From Parus major (taxonomy: Eukaryota > Chordata > Aves > Passeriformes > Paridae), in contig NC_031771.1 in NCBI RefSeq assembly GCF_001522545.3, positions 30,074,884 through 30,138,883 on the forward strand: a DNA stretch of 64,000 nt, given 5' to 3'. Below are positions 39,701 to 50,693 of this stretch, piece after piece (the stretch's first letter is position 1; the number at the start of each line of letters is the position of its first letter). Under the pieces are notes generated by a model that saw only the letters and a program-made list of their open reading frames with translations, had not been told where the DNA came from and searched no databases. Made by a program: the position numbers and the translations under genes.

Positions 39701-39934
39701 CTCTGACATGCCTTCCTTTCTATTGGTAATTGGTTTTCATTACTTATTTTTTTCTCTTTAAGAGAGTGGGATGGTGATCTGAGGAAACTGCCAAACATCA
39801 AAATGAAAAAGCTCTCAGTTAGGGATGCTGCCTTCAGTCACCTTGTGGTGACAGATGCAGAAGCAAAAGAAGACTTGAATGAAGAGGAAGATGTGGGCCC
39901 TGATGAGCAGCAGCCGATTCAAGAGCTGAAATAG
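24304..39934 (+). CDS. TMA16: TMA16, translation machinery-associated protein 16 (seven coding exons)
   Basis: Joining 24304-24306, 25424-25536, 32220-32257, 33068-33152, 33606-33754, 38351-38393 and 39763-39934 gives 603 nt with all GT-AG junctions in frame: 200 residues plus TAG. Human TMA16 has about 203. The match is clear throughout: [11 protein letters not shown] near residue 17, the [19 protein letters not shown] block spanning exons 3-4, NSIKGRQG and [15 protein letters not shown] in exon 5, and [17 protein letters not shown] in exon 7. The N-terminus is strongly basic and the C-terminus is an acidic tail, as in the family. Family members bind ribosomes and late nuclear pre-60S particles, which implies a role in large-subunit assembly. 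Constitutive expression is inferred from the CpG island. Its 3' end faces MARCHF1. Confidence 0.97.
24307..25423 (+). other. TMA16 intron 1
   Basis: Its first 400 bases belong to the CpG island; the rest is ordinary. It ends in a pyrimidine tract and TTTTTAG acceptor. No other gene is seen in it. Confidence 0.8.
25424..25536 (+). CDS. TMA16: TMA16 coding exon 2
   Basis: Encodes residues 2-38 and the first two bases of codon 39, between a TTTTAG acceptor and a GTAAGT donor. It carries the conserved basic segment [17 protein letters not shown] and the run HKQEKKEK. Confidence 0.95.
25537..32219 (+). other. TMA16 intron 2
   Basis: A 6.7-kb intron. It contains an antisense CR1 reverse-transcriptase fragment at about 26885-27455. 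I see no other exon, RNA gene or mobile element in it. It ends in TTTTTTCTCTGCTAG. Confidence 0.8.
26885..27455 (-). mobile_element. CR1 LINE ORF2 fragment (reverse transcriptase), antisense in TMA16 intron 2
   Basis: Translation of the minus strand gives a decayed CR1 reverse-transcriptase stretch: [17 protein letters not shown] (family pattern HKSMGPDxxHPR), then frameshifted remnants, then [20 protein letters not shown] and a remnant of the FSKAF motif (SFSRAFQP). Several frameshifts and stops make it inactive. Neither the endonuclease domain nor the 3' end is present. Confidence 0.85.
32220..32257 (+). CDS. TMA16: TMA16 coding exon 3
   Basis: A 38-base exon completing Lys39 and encoding [12 protein letters not shown], plus the first base of Gly52. 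It sits between a strong acceptor (CTCTGCTAG) and a GTAAGC donor. It is too short to be found by frame length and is placed by homology and phase. Confidence 0.93.
32258..33067 (+). other. TMA16 intron 3
   Basis: An 810-base intron with T-rich tracts and a G-rich stretch near 32975. No other feature is seen. Confidence 0.8.
33068..33152 (+). CDS. TMA16: TMA16 coding exon 4
   Basis: Encodes the conserved [15 protein letters not shown] block and [11 protein letters not shown], ending after two bases of codon 80. The acceptor is CTTGTAG and the donor is GTAAGA. The LQWFQ..LDP signature is diagnostic for the family. Confidence 0.96.
33153..33605 (+). other. TMA16 intron 4
   Basis: A short AT-rich intron with no recognisable feature. 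It ends in TTATTTCTTTCAG. Confidence 0.8.
33606..33754 (+). CDS. TMA16: TMA16 coding exon 5
   Basis: Encodes residues 80-129: the helix-rich segment with [20 protein letters not shown] and [19 protein letters not shown]. It is the longest internal exon and the best conserved. The donor is GTATGT. Confidence 0.96.
34384..34613 (-). mobile_element. Truncated passerine ERVL-type LTR fragment
   Basis: A diverged, partial copy of the LTR at 6588-7157 in the same orientation. Shared blocks include CCTGGTCAGCTGTCCTAGCTG, GGCCTTGGATCTGTGCAAGC and the terminal AAAATCAGCACA. About 20 bases near the end (the segment containing CCCAGCC in the fuller copy) are deleted, and the U3-distal half is missing. 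Confidence 0.8.
35392..35643 (-). mobile_element. CR1 LINE 3' end, antisense in TMA16 intron 5
   Basis: The plus strand starts with CATAGAATC and GGTTGGAAAAGACTTCCAAG, the complement of the CR1 3' terminus with its ATTCTATG repeat. It continues through CATTCCAATGCTTAACCACC to TTTCCTCTTGTCCTGTCA. It is 5'-truncated, as most CR1 copies are. Confidence 0.9.
38351..38393 (+). CDS. TMA16: TMA16 coding exon 6
   Basis: A 43-base exon encoding the end of Glu130, [13 protein letters not shown] and two bases of Arg144, between CCTATTAG and a GTAGGT donor. It matches the family motif EIPDI..-FREWD across the next junction. Confidence 0.94.
38394..39762 (+). other. TMA16 intron 6
   Basis: A 1.4-kb AT-rich intron ending in a long pyrimidine tract (TTATTTTTTTCTCTTTAAG). 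No other feature is seen. Confidence 0.8.
39763..39934 (+). CDS. TMA16: TMA16 coding exon 7 and stop
   Basis: Completes Arg144 and encodes [20 protein letters not shown], then a diverged linker and an acidic C-terminal tail ([15 protein letters not shown]), ending with TAG at 39932-39934. The tail is the least conserved part relative to mammals. Confidence 0.96.
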
Positions 39935-39981
39935 TAAAGGGAATTGTTAGAAACCTATTTTAGTTTTCACTGGAAAAAAAA

Positions 39982-40114
39982 AATAAAATTTAATTATATT
40001 TCTAAAAGCTTTGTTAATTGCTTTTTTATTATCTCTGTACCTATGGTAAAGAATAAACAATATTACTGGGTAAAGCTGTATATTACTGGTTAAGATTTTT
40101 TGACTATAAATAAA
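39982..40114 (+). terminator. TMA16 candidate polyadenylation signals
   Basis: Three AATAAA hexamers lie within 180 bases of the stop: 39982-39987, 40052-40057 and 40109-40114. A short 3' UTR of about 70-210 bases is therefore likely. Which one is used cannot be told from sequence. Confidence 0.6.
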
Positions 40115-43100
40115 TACTTAAAATCTTAATCGTGTAAGTTCATGTCTTGAAATCCTGACTAGCTGAGTACATTTTCTGTCTAGATTCAGACTGGAAAACT
40201 TTGTGGTCAGAAATCCTTACCTTTTTGTGGTAATTGCAATAATCTGTTAAACATGAGGAACTCTTCTCTTGTACCTTCTTTTCTTTGAGAATCTGTGTCA
40301 GGATCATAGAGAGCTGGAAATGCTTCAATAAAATACTGAGTATTTTATGTTTTGTCAGGGGAATTTGAAAGAGTTACTGTCCTCAGCAATCTGTATTGCA
40401 GAATTCAGATAAAAAGCCAATCAAAGTCCCCACAGACCGTTTTTAAATATATCTTAGTCCGTATTTTTTCTCTAACCCTTCTGTGGAAAATTGAATTGAA
40501 GCCACTCACGACTTTTCAATAGCAGGCTTGCTTTATGAAGCAACTCTTAGATGCTTTTAAATGTGTCTTTCAGGAAAGTTCTTAGCAGATTATTACTTTA
40601 AAAGCTGTAAAATGAATAAAAAGGGAAAAAGGGCAAGGGCAAAACGAGGGATAATTTCACAGCAGGCATTAAGTAGGACATCTCAGTGCGTATTAGAGTG
40701 TCTGGGCACGGAAGTCACAGCTCAGCTGAACTGTCTACACATGGCAGTAGTCACAGCTCAGATGCCTGTTAATTATGTGGAAATAATTATTCCTGGTGAT
40801 CTTTCTAGCACATGATCCCTTCTTACTTCTGTGTGCTAAACAATCAAGTCTTTGTCACAGTAAATAGTTATGTAGGTTTCCCAGATTTCTTTTACTGACA
40901 TCCAAGTGTGTATTTTCATAGCTGTGCAGCAAGATTTACTGATGAGTGTAAGTTTGTTAATGTGTATATTAAATTCTTCCCTCTTTACAAGACAGGCTTG
41001 TGCTACCCTTTAATGTTATAGGAAACCAGACTGTTTAGTTTATATAGAACTAACAGCTGTCCTCCTTAAATGATTCTAAAGAAGAAACCTGAATAACTTT
41101 TACAGACCTGGAGCATGGGTGGGTAATGTAATTCATCTTCAGGTGCCTGCAAGTCTTAAACCTGGGTAGAGGTCTTGGCCTGTGACACCAGCCACACCTC
41201 CAGGCCATCACATCACTGCTTTATGTTTGTGTTTGAGAGATCAGTGTGCTGAAGTTCATGGCAGGCATTTTGTATTTTTATATCTTCATTAAATTGTGCT
41301 GTGTGGTGGAATGTATCTTGTTTTGATTTATAAAACTTAGGTGTTAAACTGTGGGAGAAGCTGAGCCAGGGTAACTGGATTGAACTAAACTTGTGTATGT
41401 GGTTGTGTCAGTGCTTTGACAGATTCTGCATTTGGAAGTTCATTTTGAATTTCTGCTTGTATACAAAGTCTGATGTTTGAGATTGCAAGTGAAAACATTG
41501 AGTCACTTTCCCATGACACTGTAAAATATGGAAGAAAAATGAGCAGGTAGCTCGATAACTGGAAGCTGTCATAGTAATTACAGTATATTAGGCTGACGTC
41601 CTGGTGAGTGCTTCAAAAGACTGTCATGCAAAGTTATGAAGAATGAGATGTTCTATATTCTCAGCAGAAAAAAGTTCTCTGCTTAAGGAACCTTCCAGGT
41701 TACTTTTCCAGTAAAGGACAATAAAATACTTAGAGTACAGTTACGTCAAATTGGCTTGTTTGATCAGTCTCAGCATGATACAATGCATACATTATATTTC
41801 TATCTTTTAGCTCTTTCAAGAGCAAAAATTCATTACAGCCAATTTCCAGACTTCCCTAAAAGAAGCAAGTTTCATGAAGGTAAGAGACACTTGCTAATGA
41901 GGTTTTGTGATTTATGCTCTGCAGTTTAAGCTGTTGTCTTAAAATCACCTGCCAAAATCCTGTGCAGAGTTCCTCTTATGAAACTGAACATAAGCTAATG
42001 GTAAGACACCATAATGGTCCTGGTAATCAAGTTACCTAAGCCTTGACTGCTTGATTTCAAATACTGTCCAATTTTATTAAAATGGAGGCTTTAATATGTA
42101 ACTAGTTACCTGTTACAAAGAAAAAATAGAACTAATCAAGTTATTAGACTAAAATGACAGCATTCGTTTAAAAACAGAATTTCTACATAGTAAATTTAGC
42201 AATAGCAATATTGCTAAATAAAAATGGAAGCATCCAACTAATGCCAGCTCTTATTCAAGTTCACACAATTAATGAAGACAGTGCCATGCTGATTTGAAAA
42301 GTGATGATGCCCATTGCTAAGATATGAGGTGTTTAAAAAATCTTATCTGTACCTTTTAATTAAATATTCTTTTTCTCTAGCTCTCAAAATTTGGTAGCAA
42401 ACCTAGAGATAAATTGGCACTTCTTCATTAAAGATTTTGCCTGAATTTCTAGACTGACTTTTTTTTCTGAATTCTGCCACTTTGCATTTCACTTCTCTGC
42501 TGTTTGTGAGCCATTATTAAAGTTTGTTGATCATGTTGTTTACCATAGTCCCAGGTATGTGCATACACAGATGTAATGATCCATGCTTCATTATAGAAGT
42601 ACCTCCTCAAATTATTAGTGATTTACTTAACACACTTAAAAATTACTGTGACATATCTTCTTTGGTTTTTATTTGGAATAGTGCTGATTACTGTATTTTC
42701 ACATATATTATCTTCTATATGTTAAAAAAAATAAAATAAAGTCCTGTGGTTCAGTTAGTATCAGTTACAGGTATCTGCAAAGAGCAAAAGGGCAAGTTTG
42801 TCCCAGGGTCTGTGTTCTCCAGCAGACTGGAATCATTCTGTTCTCAGTCAAGGTTATTTTTTTGAGCTCTGTGTCATAGGTAGCAGAAATGTGGTACACC
42901 AGTCCTTTTGGCAAGTTCTTTGACAATTTTTTTGATTTCTAGGAAAGTTCATTCTGCTTCACAAAGCAGAACAGCCTTAATATTTTATTGGCTGGGATGT
43001 GTGTATACAGACATCAAACTAAACAGAAATGTGCTTTGTGTTCTAACAGTACCCTTCATGAAGACATTCAAATTCTTGTGTGGAAAGCAAAAAGGCTTAG

Positions 43101-46100
43101 GGACCCATACCTCTGCTCTCTTAATTATAAAACCAAATTTGGCTCCACCTTTCCACATGCTAATAAATGGAAATTAATATAGCTTTACTTGTAACTTCTT
43201 TGGTGATGCTATTTCTTCTGTATCTTGCAGGGATTTGTGAATCCATTTGGATTTTACATAGTGAGCTAGTTAGGGAAGCTTTAAGAACATGAACAAGTGG
43301 CTAGCCTTGGATGTACAGAATGAAATTTGTTAGAACATTACTTCTGTGTTTTGAACATACATTCTTACCAATCTTCAGCCATGTGATGACTTATTCCAGC
43401 TAGAATTGTGGCATTTTGAAACTTAGCCCGCTCTCTCCCCAGCTGACCATCTAGGAGAACAATACAGGGTAGGTGGATCTGTACAAAACTAAATCTGGAC
43501 TTTGAGTGGAACACTCTGTTTTTGTCAAGGTAAAATATTTTCTTTGGTTTTACACTTCACAAAATGCACAGGCTTTTTTTTTTTTTTTTTTTTTTTATAA
43601 TGCAAACATGCAATATACCTTTTCATTTTAAAAAATGTCTTTAGGGTTTTCAAAAAGGAGAAAACCTCACCAAGTCACAGTATAAAATAATACAAAAAGG
43701 AACAGGATCCATGCTGACAGTCTGAGCTGGAATTAGCTTTAAAGTATGTAACTGTCCAGTTCATATTTAAAGCTTTTATGTGTTGGAGATTCCAAAATCC
43801 ACTGTAACAGTTTGTACCAAGGTACTGCTTTCCTTAGGAAGCTTTCATCTTACCTTGCTGGAGCAAAAACCCAGTGCTACTTGTCTATTATTCTATGGAT
43901 GCAAAACCAGTTCCTTTCTAAGCTTCTTTATAGGGTTGAAGCCTGCAAGTTAAGCAACTATAAGTCTTTTCATGTGTTTTTGTACTATGAGGTCGTTTCC
44001 TGAGCATTCTGCCAAGATGGGGTAAAAGTAGCCCCTTGCAGCTTAGCAGGTTTCTCAGTATTAAGTAAGCAGCTGAATATATTGTTCACCTTTCTTGCAA
44101 GAGTGTGGTCTTGCCAATTCATGTTCAGCATGTGACACTCTAGGTAACAAGGTGACAAATGTAGAATACTGCAGTACTTTGAGTAATTTGTTTAATACAA
44201 ATACATTTTTTCACAACATTAAGCAGATACATTGTTTTTGTTTCCCTTACCTTCTGTCTTCCAGTACACATTCACCCACAAAAACATACACTTTTTCTTT
44301 TGCAAAAGAGAGGGAGTTAAACAAATAACACAAACTTGTAGTTCCGAATATTATATACAGTAAAATATTTTCATCAGAATGTAAGTTTCATTGCATTATT
44401 GGAAATTATAAACTGTTTGCTCTGGAGATGGGGAATTACTATTTTTTCTACACAACAAAAATAAACACTACTGTCAGAGCAGTGTGTGAATGGCACAGTT
44501 GGACTAGTCAAGAATCTTTGTAATGCTACTGATAGTCAAAAGTAGTATGTTTATGCCAGTTTGAAATAAACTTTATAATGCTTGAAACTTAAAAACAGGA
44601 AAAGAAATGTGCATGTTCACAGGAGTGAATACAGGAGTATCTTTTTTAAACTTCCAGCTCTGACCTGCACCAAATTACTTCTACCTACCTTTATTAAAAC
44701 TAGGTTTAAACAAGACTGCAGATTAAGCTGTTCTTGCTAATGGCAGCTCAGAGCCAGGTTCTGCCCTTGTGGGTTTAGCCAGGCCAAATGCCACTGTCAG
44801 CATATTTGCCAGAGCTGCACTGTAGCTACACAGGACTTTGATACGGTTCTTTATTTGAGATAGCATCTTCATTAAAAAGTCTTTAGACTTCATCTTAAAA
44901 CCTTCAGTATACTGTTCTGTTTAGTGTATTTGTTGTTTTGGTTTTTTTTTCAGGATAGAATACTGTGGATAATAAATTAATACAGAAAATTGTACTTTGT
45001 GTGGGAATGGAAAAGTATTGGTTGATAAGCATCTGTCTAGTTTCTCTATCTGTGTACTTTCCTTATTACTGAAGACCAGAATCCAAGGCATGGTGGTATG
45101 AATAGCTCCTTGCCCTCTTGAAGAGGTTGTACCCTGCTTCAGGAACAAATTCCAATCCTGCATGAAATCCCTGAAAGCTCCAGAAAATTCAATACATCTA
45201 AGAAGAGAAAGGGATGCACAGGCAAACACTGTAATGCTTTAAAAGGTTAAAGGCTGCTTCAAGCCAGCCAAATCTCTCTTGCTGGTGACTTGTCTCATTG
45301 TCCATCTCAGCAGACAGTGTTCAGTTTTGCTCCTTTTCCTGCTGTCCACATTCAGTATTTCCAAGGGAGAGGAGGAATTTCAACTGAAGTCTTTCTGCTT
45401 TCTTTTATTTAACTGTAAACTCAGTTGCATATATAGTTACTTGAGTGCCAGAACAGTGTTTGAAGGCATTGGTATAAAAATTTTCACGTTGTTTTTTCTG
45501 TTGCTGACTCTTCAGTGTGTTTTTAAAAAATGTAAAATGCTACAGTTCTGCTTTCAGAATCTTCAGGTATTTCCTTCTTCGAGGTGAATTTTATACTTGT
45601 TCAAGAAAAAAACCCCAGTGTGAATTACTTTCCAGTAAGCTGACAAAGTACAGGATAAAGTACTTTCAGTGGGGCCATGGTGCAATGACAGTCAAAGAAC
45701 AAGCTGGCTAAAGAAGCAGGGTTACTTTCACTTAGTAAGAAACTATTATTTCAGAAAGTTCTTAATTTATCCTTCATAAGAATGTTCATTGTCAATTAAT
45801 TTTGCTGATTCCACAGGTTTATTGTAAACATCCTTCCAAATATTTAGATGCAGTTAGTAATTTTAAGTGTCAGCTATCATGAGATTTACCTTTTAATGGG
45901 TAGCTTTTTGAAAACCATGCTATTGCAGACTATTTTAAGCATGTGCAGTTACAAACATTCCTTAGCTGTGTCATCATGCTCTGAAGACCTTCTGCTCCTC
46001 CACAATTTTAAATGGAAAAATGATTTGGTTTCTCTTGTATGTTACTTCAGTTAAGAAGCTGCTACAATTGGAAGTTGCAGTTGTATAGTTGGGAAATTAT

Positions 46101-48046
46101 TTTATATAAAAAGTGCGTGCCATTACATGAAAAACTTCAACGTTAATCCGACTCACCTGGAGTAACTTACAGCAAATATTGACATGTATTGAGGACCCAT
46201 TCAAGCACCAATATTTTGTGTCCTGTCTAGCCAGATAACAATCACTTAGTCACAGCCAAATTACAAGAGCAATTCCAATACAAAAGAGTATAATGATCTG
46301 ATTAAAGACACATTTCTTGCTAACACTGCTACTTCTAGTATTCCCTGAGCCTTAAGCCAGTAAACATTCACAAAGGAATACCTAGTATATAAATTCCAAT
46401 ACATCTTAGGCACAGCAGCCTGGATATTTGCAAGAATGGGATGATTCTGTTACTTCACTGTAAATATTTGAGTGTATTAAGAGAAAATTTACCAGCAGAA
46501 ACTTCAAGGCTTCTGTAGAACTCTAGTTGACATGTAAGTGTGGCACATACCTCTCCTTTAAGTGAATCTCTACTCTCCTCCTCATTATCTGATTCTTTAT
46601 TTGCCTTTTTGCTTTTCTTTCTTTACTAAATACAAGATTAAAAAAAGAACTTTCAACTTATTTTTAAAATACACATTATGTTCAGGCCCCAGACTTGTCC
46701 ACACCAGTACATAACTACTCTGAGTCAATACTTGCTCTTGTGTCCTTGTAGTAAACACCACAGTTTTGCAAAGTGAATCACAAATTTGGTTTTTTATATA
46801 TAATTCACCCTGTTGGACACAGTATTATATCTACATTCATTTATCTATTGCACCTTTTAATGCTATTCACACTTCATTTTTATATGCCAGTGCTCAAAAC
46901 ATGAAATTAACAACTGTTGAATCTCTAACACCTTAAGTTTACCTGTACAGAAGGAAACAATTGATTTTTTTTTTTTTCAGTCAGGAAGATAAAAACTAGC
47001 TTTTTAGAACAAGGAGATAAAAACTAATGTTTTCTTAAGATATGTAGGTAGGCATGTTCTCTTATATCTACCTTTCTGTATCATGAATCTTAAAGAATAA
47101 AACCAAAAGTAGCTTCCATCTTCAGTATGTGTCATCCTTTTTCAGACCTTTGATAATAGACAATTTACTTCTGTGTAATTCTGCAGTAACCTGCTTTTTT
47201 TTTTCCTTTTTTTTGTTTACAATTCTGCCTTAATAATTTGTGTATCCAATTTATTCCTAATTCCCTCCTATAAAGTAAAATACACAGCGGAGCTGCTCTT
47301 CTAAATGCATATCTACATATTCTCTCCTTCCTGTACTTCTCTGACATTTAACAAAACTGTCTGTAGCTTACAGAGACATGAGTTTATTCTGGTTGGAACT
47401 GCTTTCTTTTCAAAAATCCAGCCATACTTAAAAACATCTGGTTCAAATATCCGTAGTTGACACAGCTGCCCAAACACTCAGGCTCCGCTACAGTCACATG
47501 AAGGTGTTACTGTACGAGGCTTAGAGAGGGAGTGCTGAAATACAGCTCTCTGTACTTCTGTTAATGCCTATAACTTGGATTGGTACCCTTTGAAGCGTGT
47601 CTTTGAAAAGATAAATAGCAAATACAACTTTTAGTAGTAAACAGATGAAAGGTTTTGTGTCTTCTGTAAACAAAATCATCGTATCACTTCTGTTTCCTAC
47701 TTTCCCAGCCAGCCCAGTTAGGAAAAAAAAAGTACATTGTCACATTGGTTTGGCATTGTCTGTTAAACCTGTTCTCTATTGCACTTTCTACACTTCCACT
47801 TTCACTACACTTGCTGACTAGCTGCAAAACTACGTCACGAACGGTCACATTCCATACAGTAACAAGTTGCTTTGCTAGATCCATTTTCCTTGTACGGTTT
47901 TGGTTTTTGTACGGGGTATTTTTTTGTTGTTTGGTTGGGGTCTTTTTTAACTGCAAAAATGCACAGTCATTTCTACTTTCTTGTAGCATTTGTAGTGTAG
48001 CAAACACTACGGCTTACTCTGCAAGGAAGAAGGAACGCTGTCCGTG
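40115..48046. other. Region between converging genes; probable MARCHF1 3' UTR at its right end
   Basis: There is no coding sequence in either direction. MARCHF1 transcripts in other vertebrates have long 3' UTRs, so part of this interval left of 48047 is probably minus-strand UTR. Several minus-strand AATAAA signals exist (TTTATT on the plus strand, for example near 46593 and 44854), but none can be singled out. A 23-base T run lies at 43574-43596. Confidence 0.5.
43574..43596. repeat. Poly-T run
   Basis: Twenty-three consecutive T on the plus strand. If the MARCHF1 UTR reaches this far it would be an A tract in that transcript and could cause internal oligo-dT priming. Confidence 0.9.
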
Positions 48047-48348
48047 TCAAACTGGCATGACCTCCGAGGTCGCCTCTTCCGCCGCCGGCTGAGAGTTTGT
48101 ACCTGTCTGTGCCACTGGCACCACCACCGCGTCCTTCACCTCCGAGGGCTGAGTGCACGGAGAGCTTTTCTCCTCCAGTTTTTTGATGGTGTCTGGGCAG
48201 TTCTGAACAAAGATCACTCTGTTGTAGGCTTTCAGCCTGCGCCACAGCTGGACGTAAACCTTGCACTGCACATACATGAAGACCAGGCCTCCTGTGAATC
48301 CAATGGCCACCACAACGAGTTTTGTCCAAAATGGCCATTCGAGAACAC
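48047..48348 (-). CDS. MARCHF1: MARCHF1 last coding exon
   Basis: The acceptor is CTTTCTCTTTCAAAG; the exon starts with two bases completing Gly and encodes 99 residues to TGA at 48047-48049. The second transmembrane helix is followed by Tyr-based sorting motifs (YVQL, YNRV) and the VQNC motif reported to affect MARCH1 activity. The far tail keeps [13 protein letters not shown]. The stretch just before it ([13 protein letters not shown]) and the final residues ([10 protein letters not shown]) are divergent from mammals. Confidence 0.96.
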
Positions 48349-50693
48349 CTTTGAAAGAGAAAGTTAATGTTATACATTGAATATCAAGCACTGAGTTTCA
48401 GTAATGTATATTGAAAAGAAGTCACTCGCTAAGATCGCCCAGGTACGTACACGCTATTGGGGCAGTTGTGGCTCTAGAAAATAGACAGGGTTTCCTATTC
48501 CATAGGCTGGACAAGAAACTGCCCGTGGAATTGGAAACTGCTTCCCATTTTTAACTGATTTGACCACCACTTGGTCAAATAAAAAACTAAACACCACTCT
48601 CAAAAGCTTTCTTTCAGGATTTCTTCCGCCTTTTAACGTTAAAGATAGTCTGCTGCTGCTTCTGTAGTAATGTAGGAAGCATCTTTTTTTATTCACTGGT
48701 ATGGGACAGAAAGTTTTCTTTCTTTTTTTTTTCCAGGATTGCCATATTTTCAGACTTGAGCTTTACCAGGAGAAAGAAAGGTCAGATGAACCTAGACCTG
48801 TTTCTTCAAGTAGAATAAACTTATGTGAAACTTGATTCCCAACCACTATAAGTAGGGAATCAAGATACCATTGAATATTTTAAATATATTTTAACTTGGT
48901 TTTTCCATTAACCAGTGTCAAGTTTAGCAATTACAGGGTTTGTATCATATACTTCCCTAATGAGAAAAAAAAACCCAACCCTTTAAATAATTTGAGACAT
49001 CCATTTAAAATGGGATTTTTAAACTCAGAATATTAAGAGTAATAAACATAACTACTAATATTTTTCATGGCTTTCAATTTTTCTCCTTCTCAAAATACAT
49101 TTGTAAAGTGCTTTTTCTCCAGTGCTTACAGTCTTTGTCTTGGCAATTCCCATTTAAAGAGAGAAAATGGAGAAGAAAGCAAACTACATATATGTCTGTC
49201 TTATTCCCCACAAATACTTATTTGCTTTTGTAAAAGTACTCTACCCTGCAACAAGCAAATTTTGGGGCAAAAGCTCCCTCTTCACACTTTCTTCTGTATA
49301 TTGTAAGTAGCTCCAGGGAATCTCTTTGTCTGTTTTTTAGAGTAAAGAATCAGCCATTACATTTGGCAAATACTGAATGCTACACAAATCATAAATACTT
49401 TTTGAGCCTACCAGGAGTAATTAACATGATTCTTTTGCATTGTGTCTAACAACAAAAATCCCTGTTAGCTGTTTTGTTATGTAAATTCAGCTAATCTACA
49501 GAAATAGCTTCTCCCTTGTAATGAGTAGGGTGATGTAGCTGTACTCATAAATAGAAGTTCAAAGCCATTCCTAGTCCTGTCCTCTGGGCCAGGTTTTTGA
49601 GATAAAAGACAAGGTTACCCATTTTGAAAGAATGCAAAACAAGACTTTGTAGTGTGTATTCATCTGTAACTTACTGAGGCTTGTTGCTTGTTTCCCTCTC
49701 TAAGGCAAAAAGGCAAGCATCAGGAGTTATCATCAAATATTTATCTAACTAGCAAATCACAAAGCTCCACCTGTTTTGTTTTCCATGTTAACTTTGGAAT
49801 ATAACACAAAGCTAGAGACCTTTGTTCCTCTAGGGTGCTTAAAATAAATTCAGATCAAAACTCAAAAGTAGTTACATTTAGGATGTGTTTATATTTTCCA
49901 CATAGACCAAGTGTGGCTCCTAGTGACATTAAGCATACATTTTGTTACACGTGGCCAGTTGGATTTTCAGTATCTCTGCAGATGCAGACTCCATGACTTC
50001 TCTGTTTCAGTGCTAACCAATAAATACAGCTGGAACATGGACATTCACAGTGAAATTCTATTGGAAAGGACACAGGAATGGCTTTCCATGCTACTCAAGT
50101 CTCACAAGAAGGACTAACACAACCAGAAAACAGTCTCTTAGCAGTTCATATTAGGAAGGTTGCTAATGAAGAGGCTCTATTGTACCTTACTTCCTATCAA
50201 GGTTCAAGTGATTAATGTACATAAATTACTATTTAAGGATCTGAACTTGCACTGAGCTGTTTGAACTTGACTCATCTTTTTGCCTGAGCTTTAGAATTAC
50301 CTAGATAATGGGAGATTAACCCAGGAAGAACCAGCAGGCTAGTTAAGCTGTTGTAATGATTACACAAAGTAGAGTTCTCTCTGCTGGGGCATAAAGTAAG
50401 ATTTTCAAACTGACACATTCAGAACTTCTGCACTAAAGCCTTTGGTGTAGCCATGTGAGCTGTTATTTAAGAACAGAGTGTGACTGGTTACAGAGCTGCA
50501 GGCACTACATTATCAGCAGCACTGAAGAAGGTAAAAGATACTTACCATTATCATTGCCTTGTTTAATTTCTTCAGCAGTTCTGTCAATTAAAACATACAA
50601 TGACCAAACAACACAGGTAATTGCGATTATATGGAATGTGACTGAACACACAATTTTTCTCCTCTCACTTGTTGTCATCTGTAATTTCTCCCA
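48047..50693 (-). CDS. MARCHF1: MARCHF1, membrane-associated RING-CH E3 ubiquitin ligase 1 (last two coding exons, partial)
   Basis: Two minus-strand exons (50546-50693 and 48047-48348) splice in frame to give the C-terminal 149 residues. Both family transmembrane helices are present ([20 protein letters not shown] in the first exon, [19 protein letters not shown] in the second). A short GNDNG loop lies at the junction, and the cytoplasmic tail has [20 protein letters not shown]. The protein ubiquitinates MHC class II beta chains and CD86 on endosomal membranes of antigen-presenting cells, driving their turnover. The RING-CH domain, just upstream in the protein, is encoded outside the window, as expected for this very large gene. 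The sequence differs from the close paralogue MARCHF8 mainly in the tail; the neighbouring TMA16 supports MARCHF1. Confidence 0.95.
48349..50545 (-). other. MARCHF1 last intron
   Basis: A 2.2-kb intron between the two transmembrane-helix exons. No other feature is supported. Confidence 0.85.
50546..50693 (-). CDS. MARCHF1: MARCHF1 penultimate coding exon
   Basis: The acceptor is TTTTTTTTCAG and the donor GTAAGT. It encodes 49 codons plus one base: [13 protein letters not shown], the first transmembrane helix, then [15 protein letters not shown]. It is nearly identical to the mammalian exon as I know it. The phase (0 in, 1 out) matches the following exon exactly. Confidence 0.97.
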
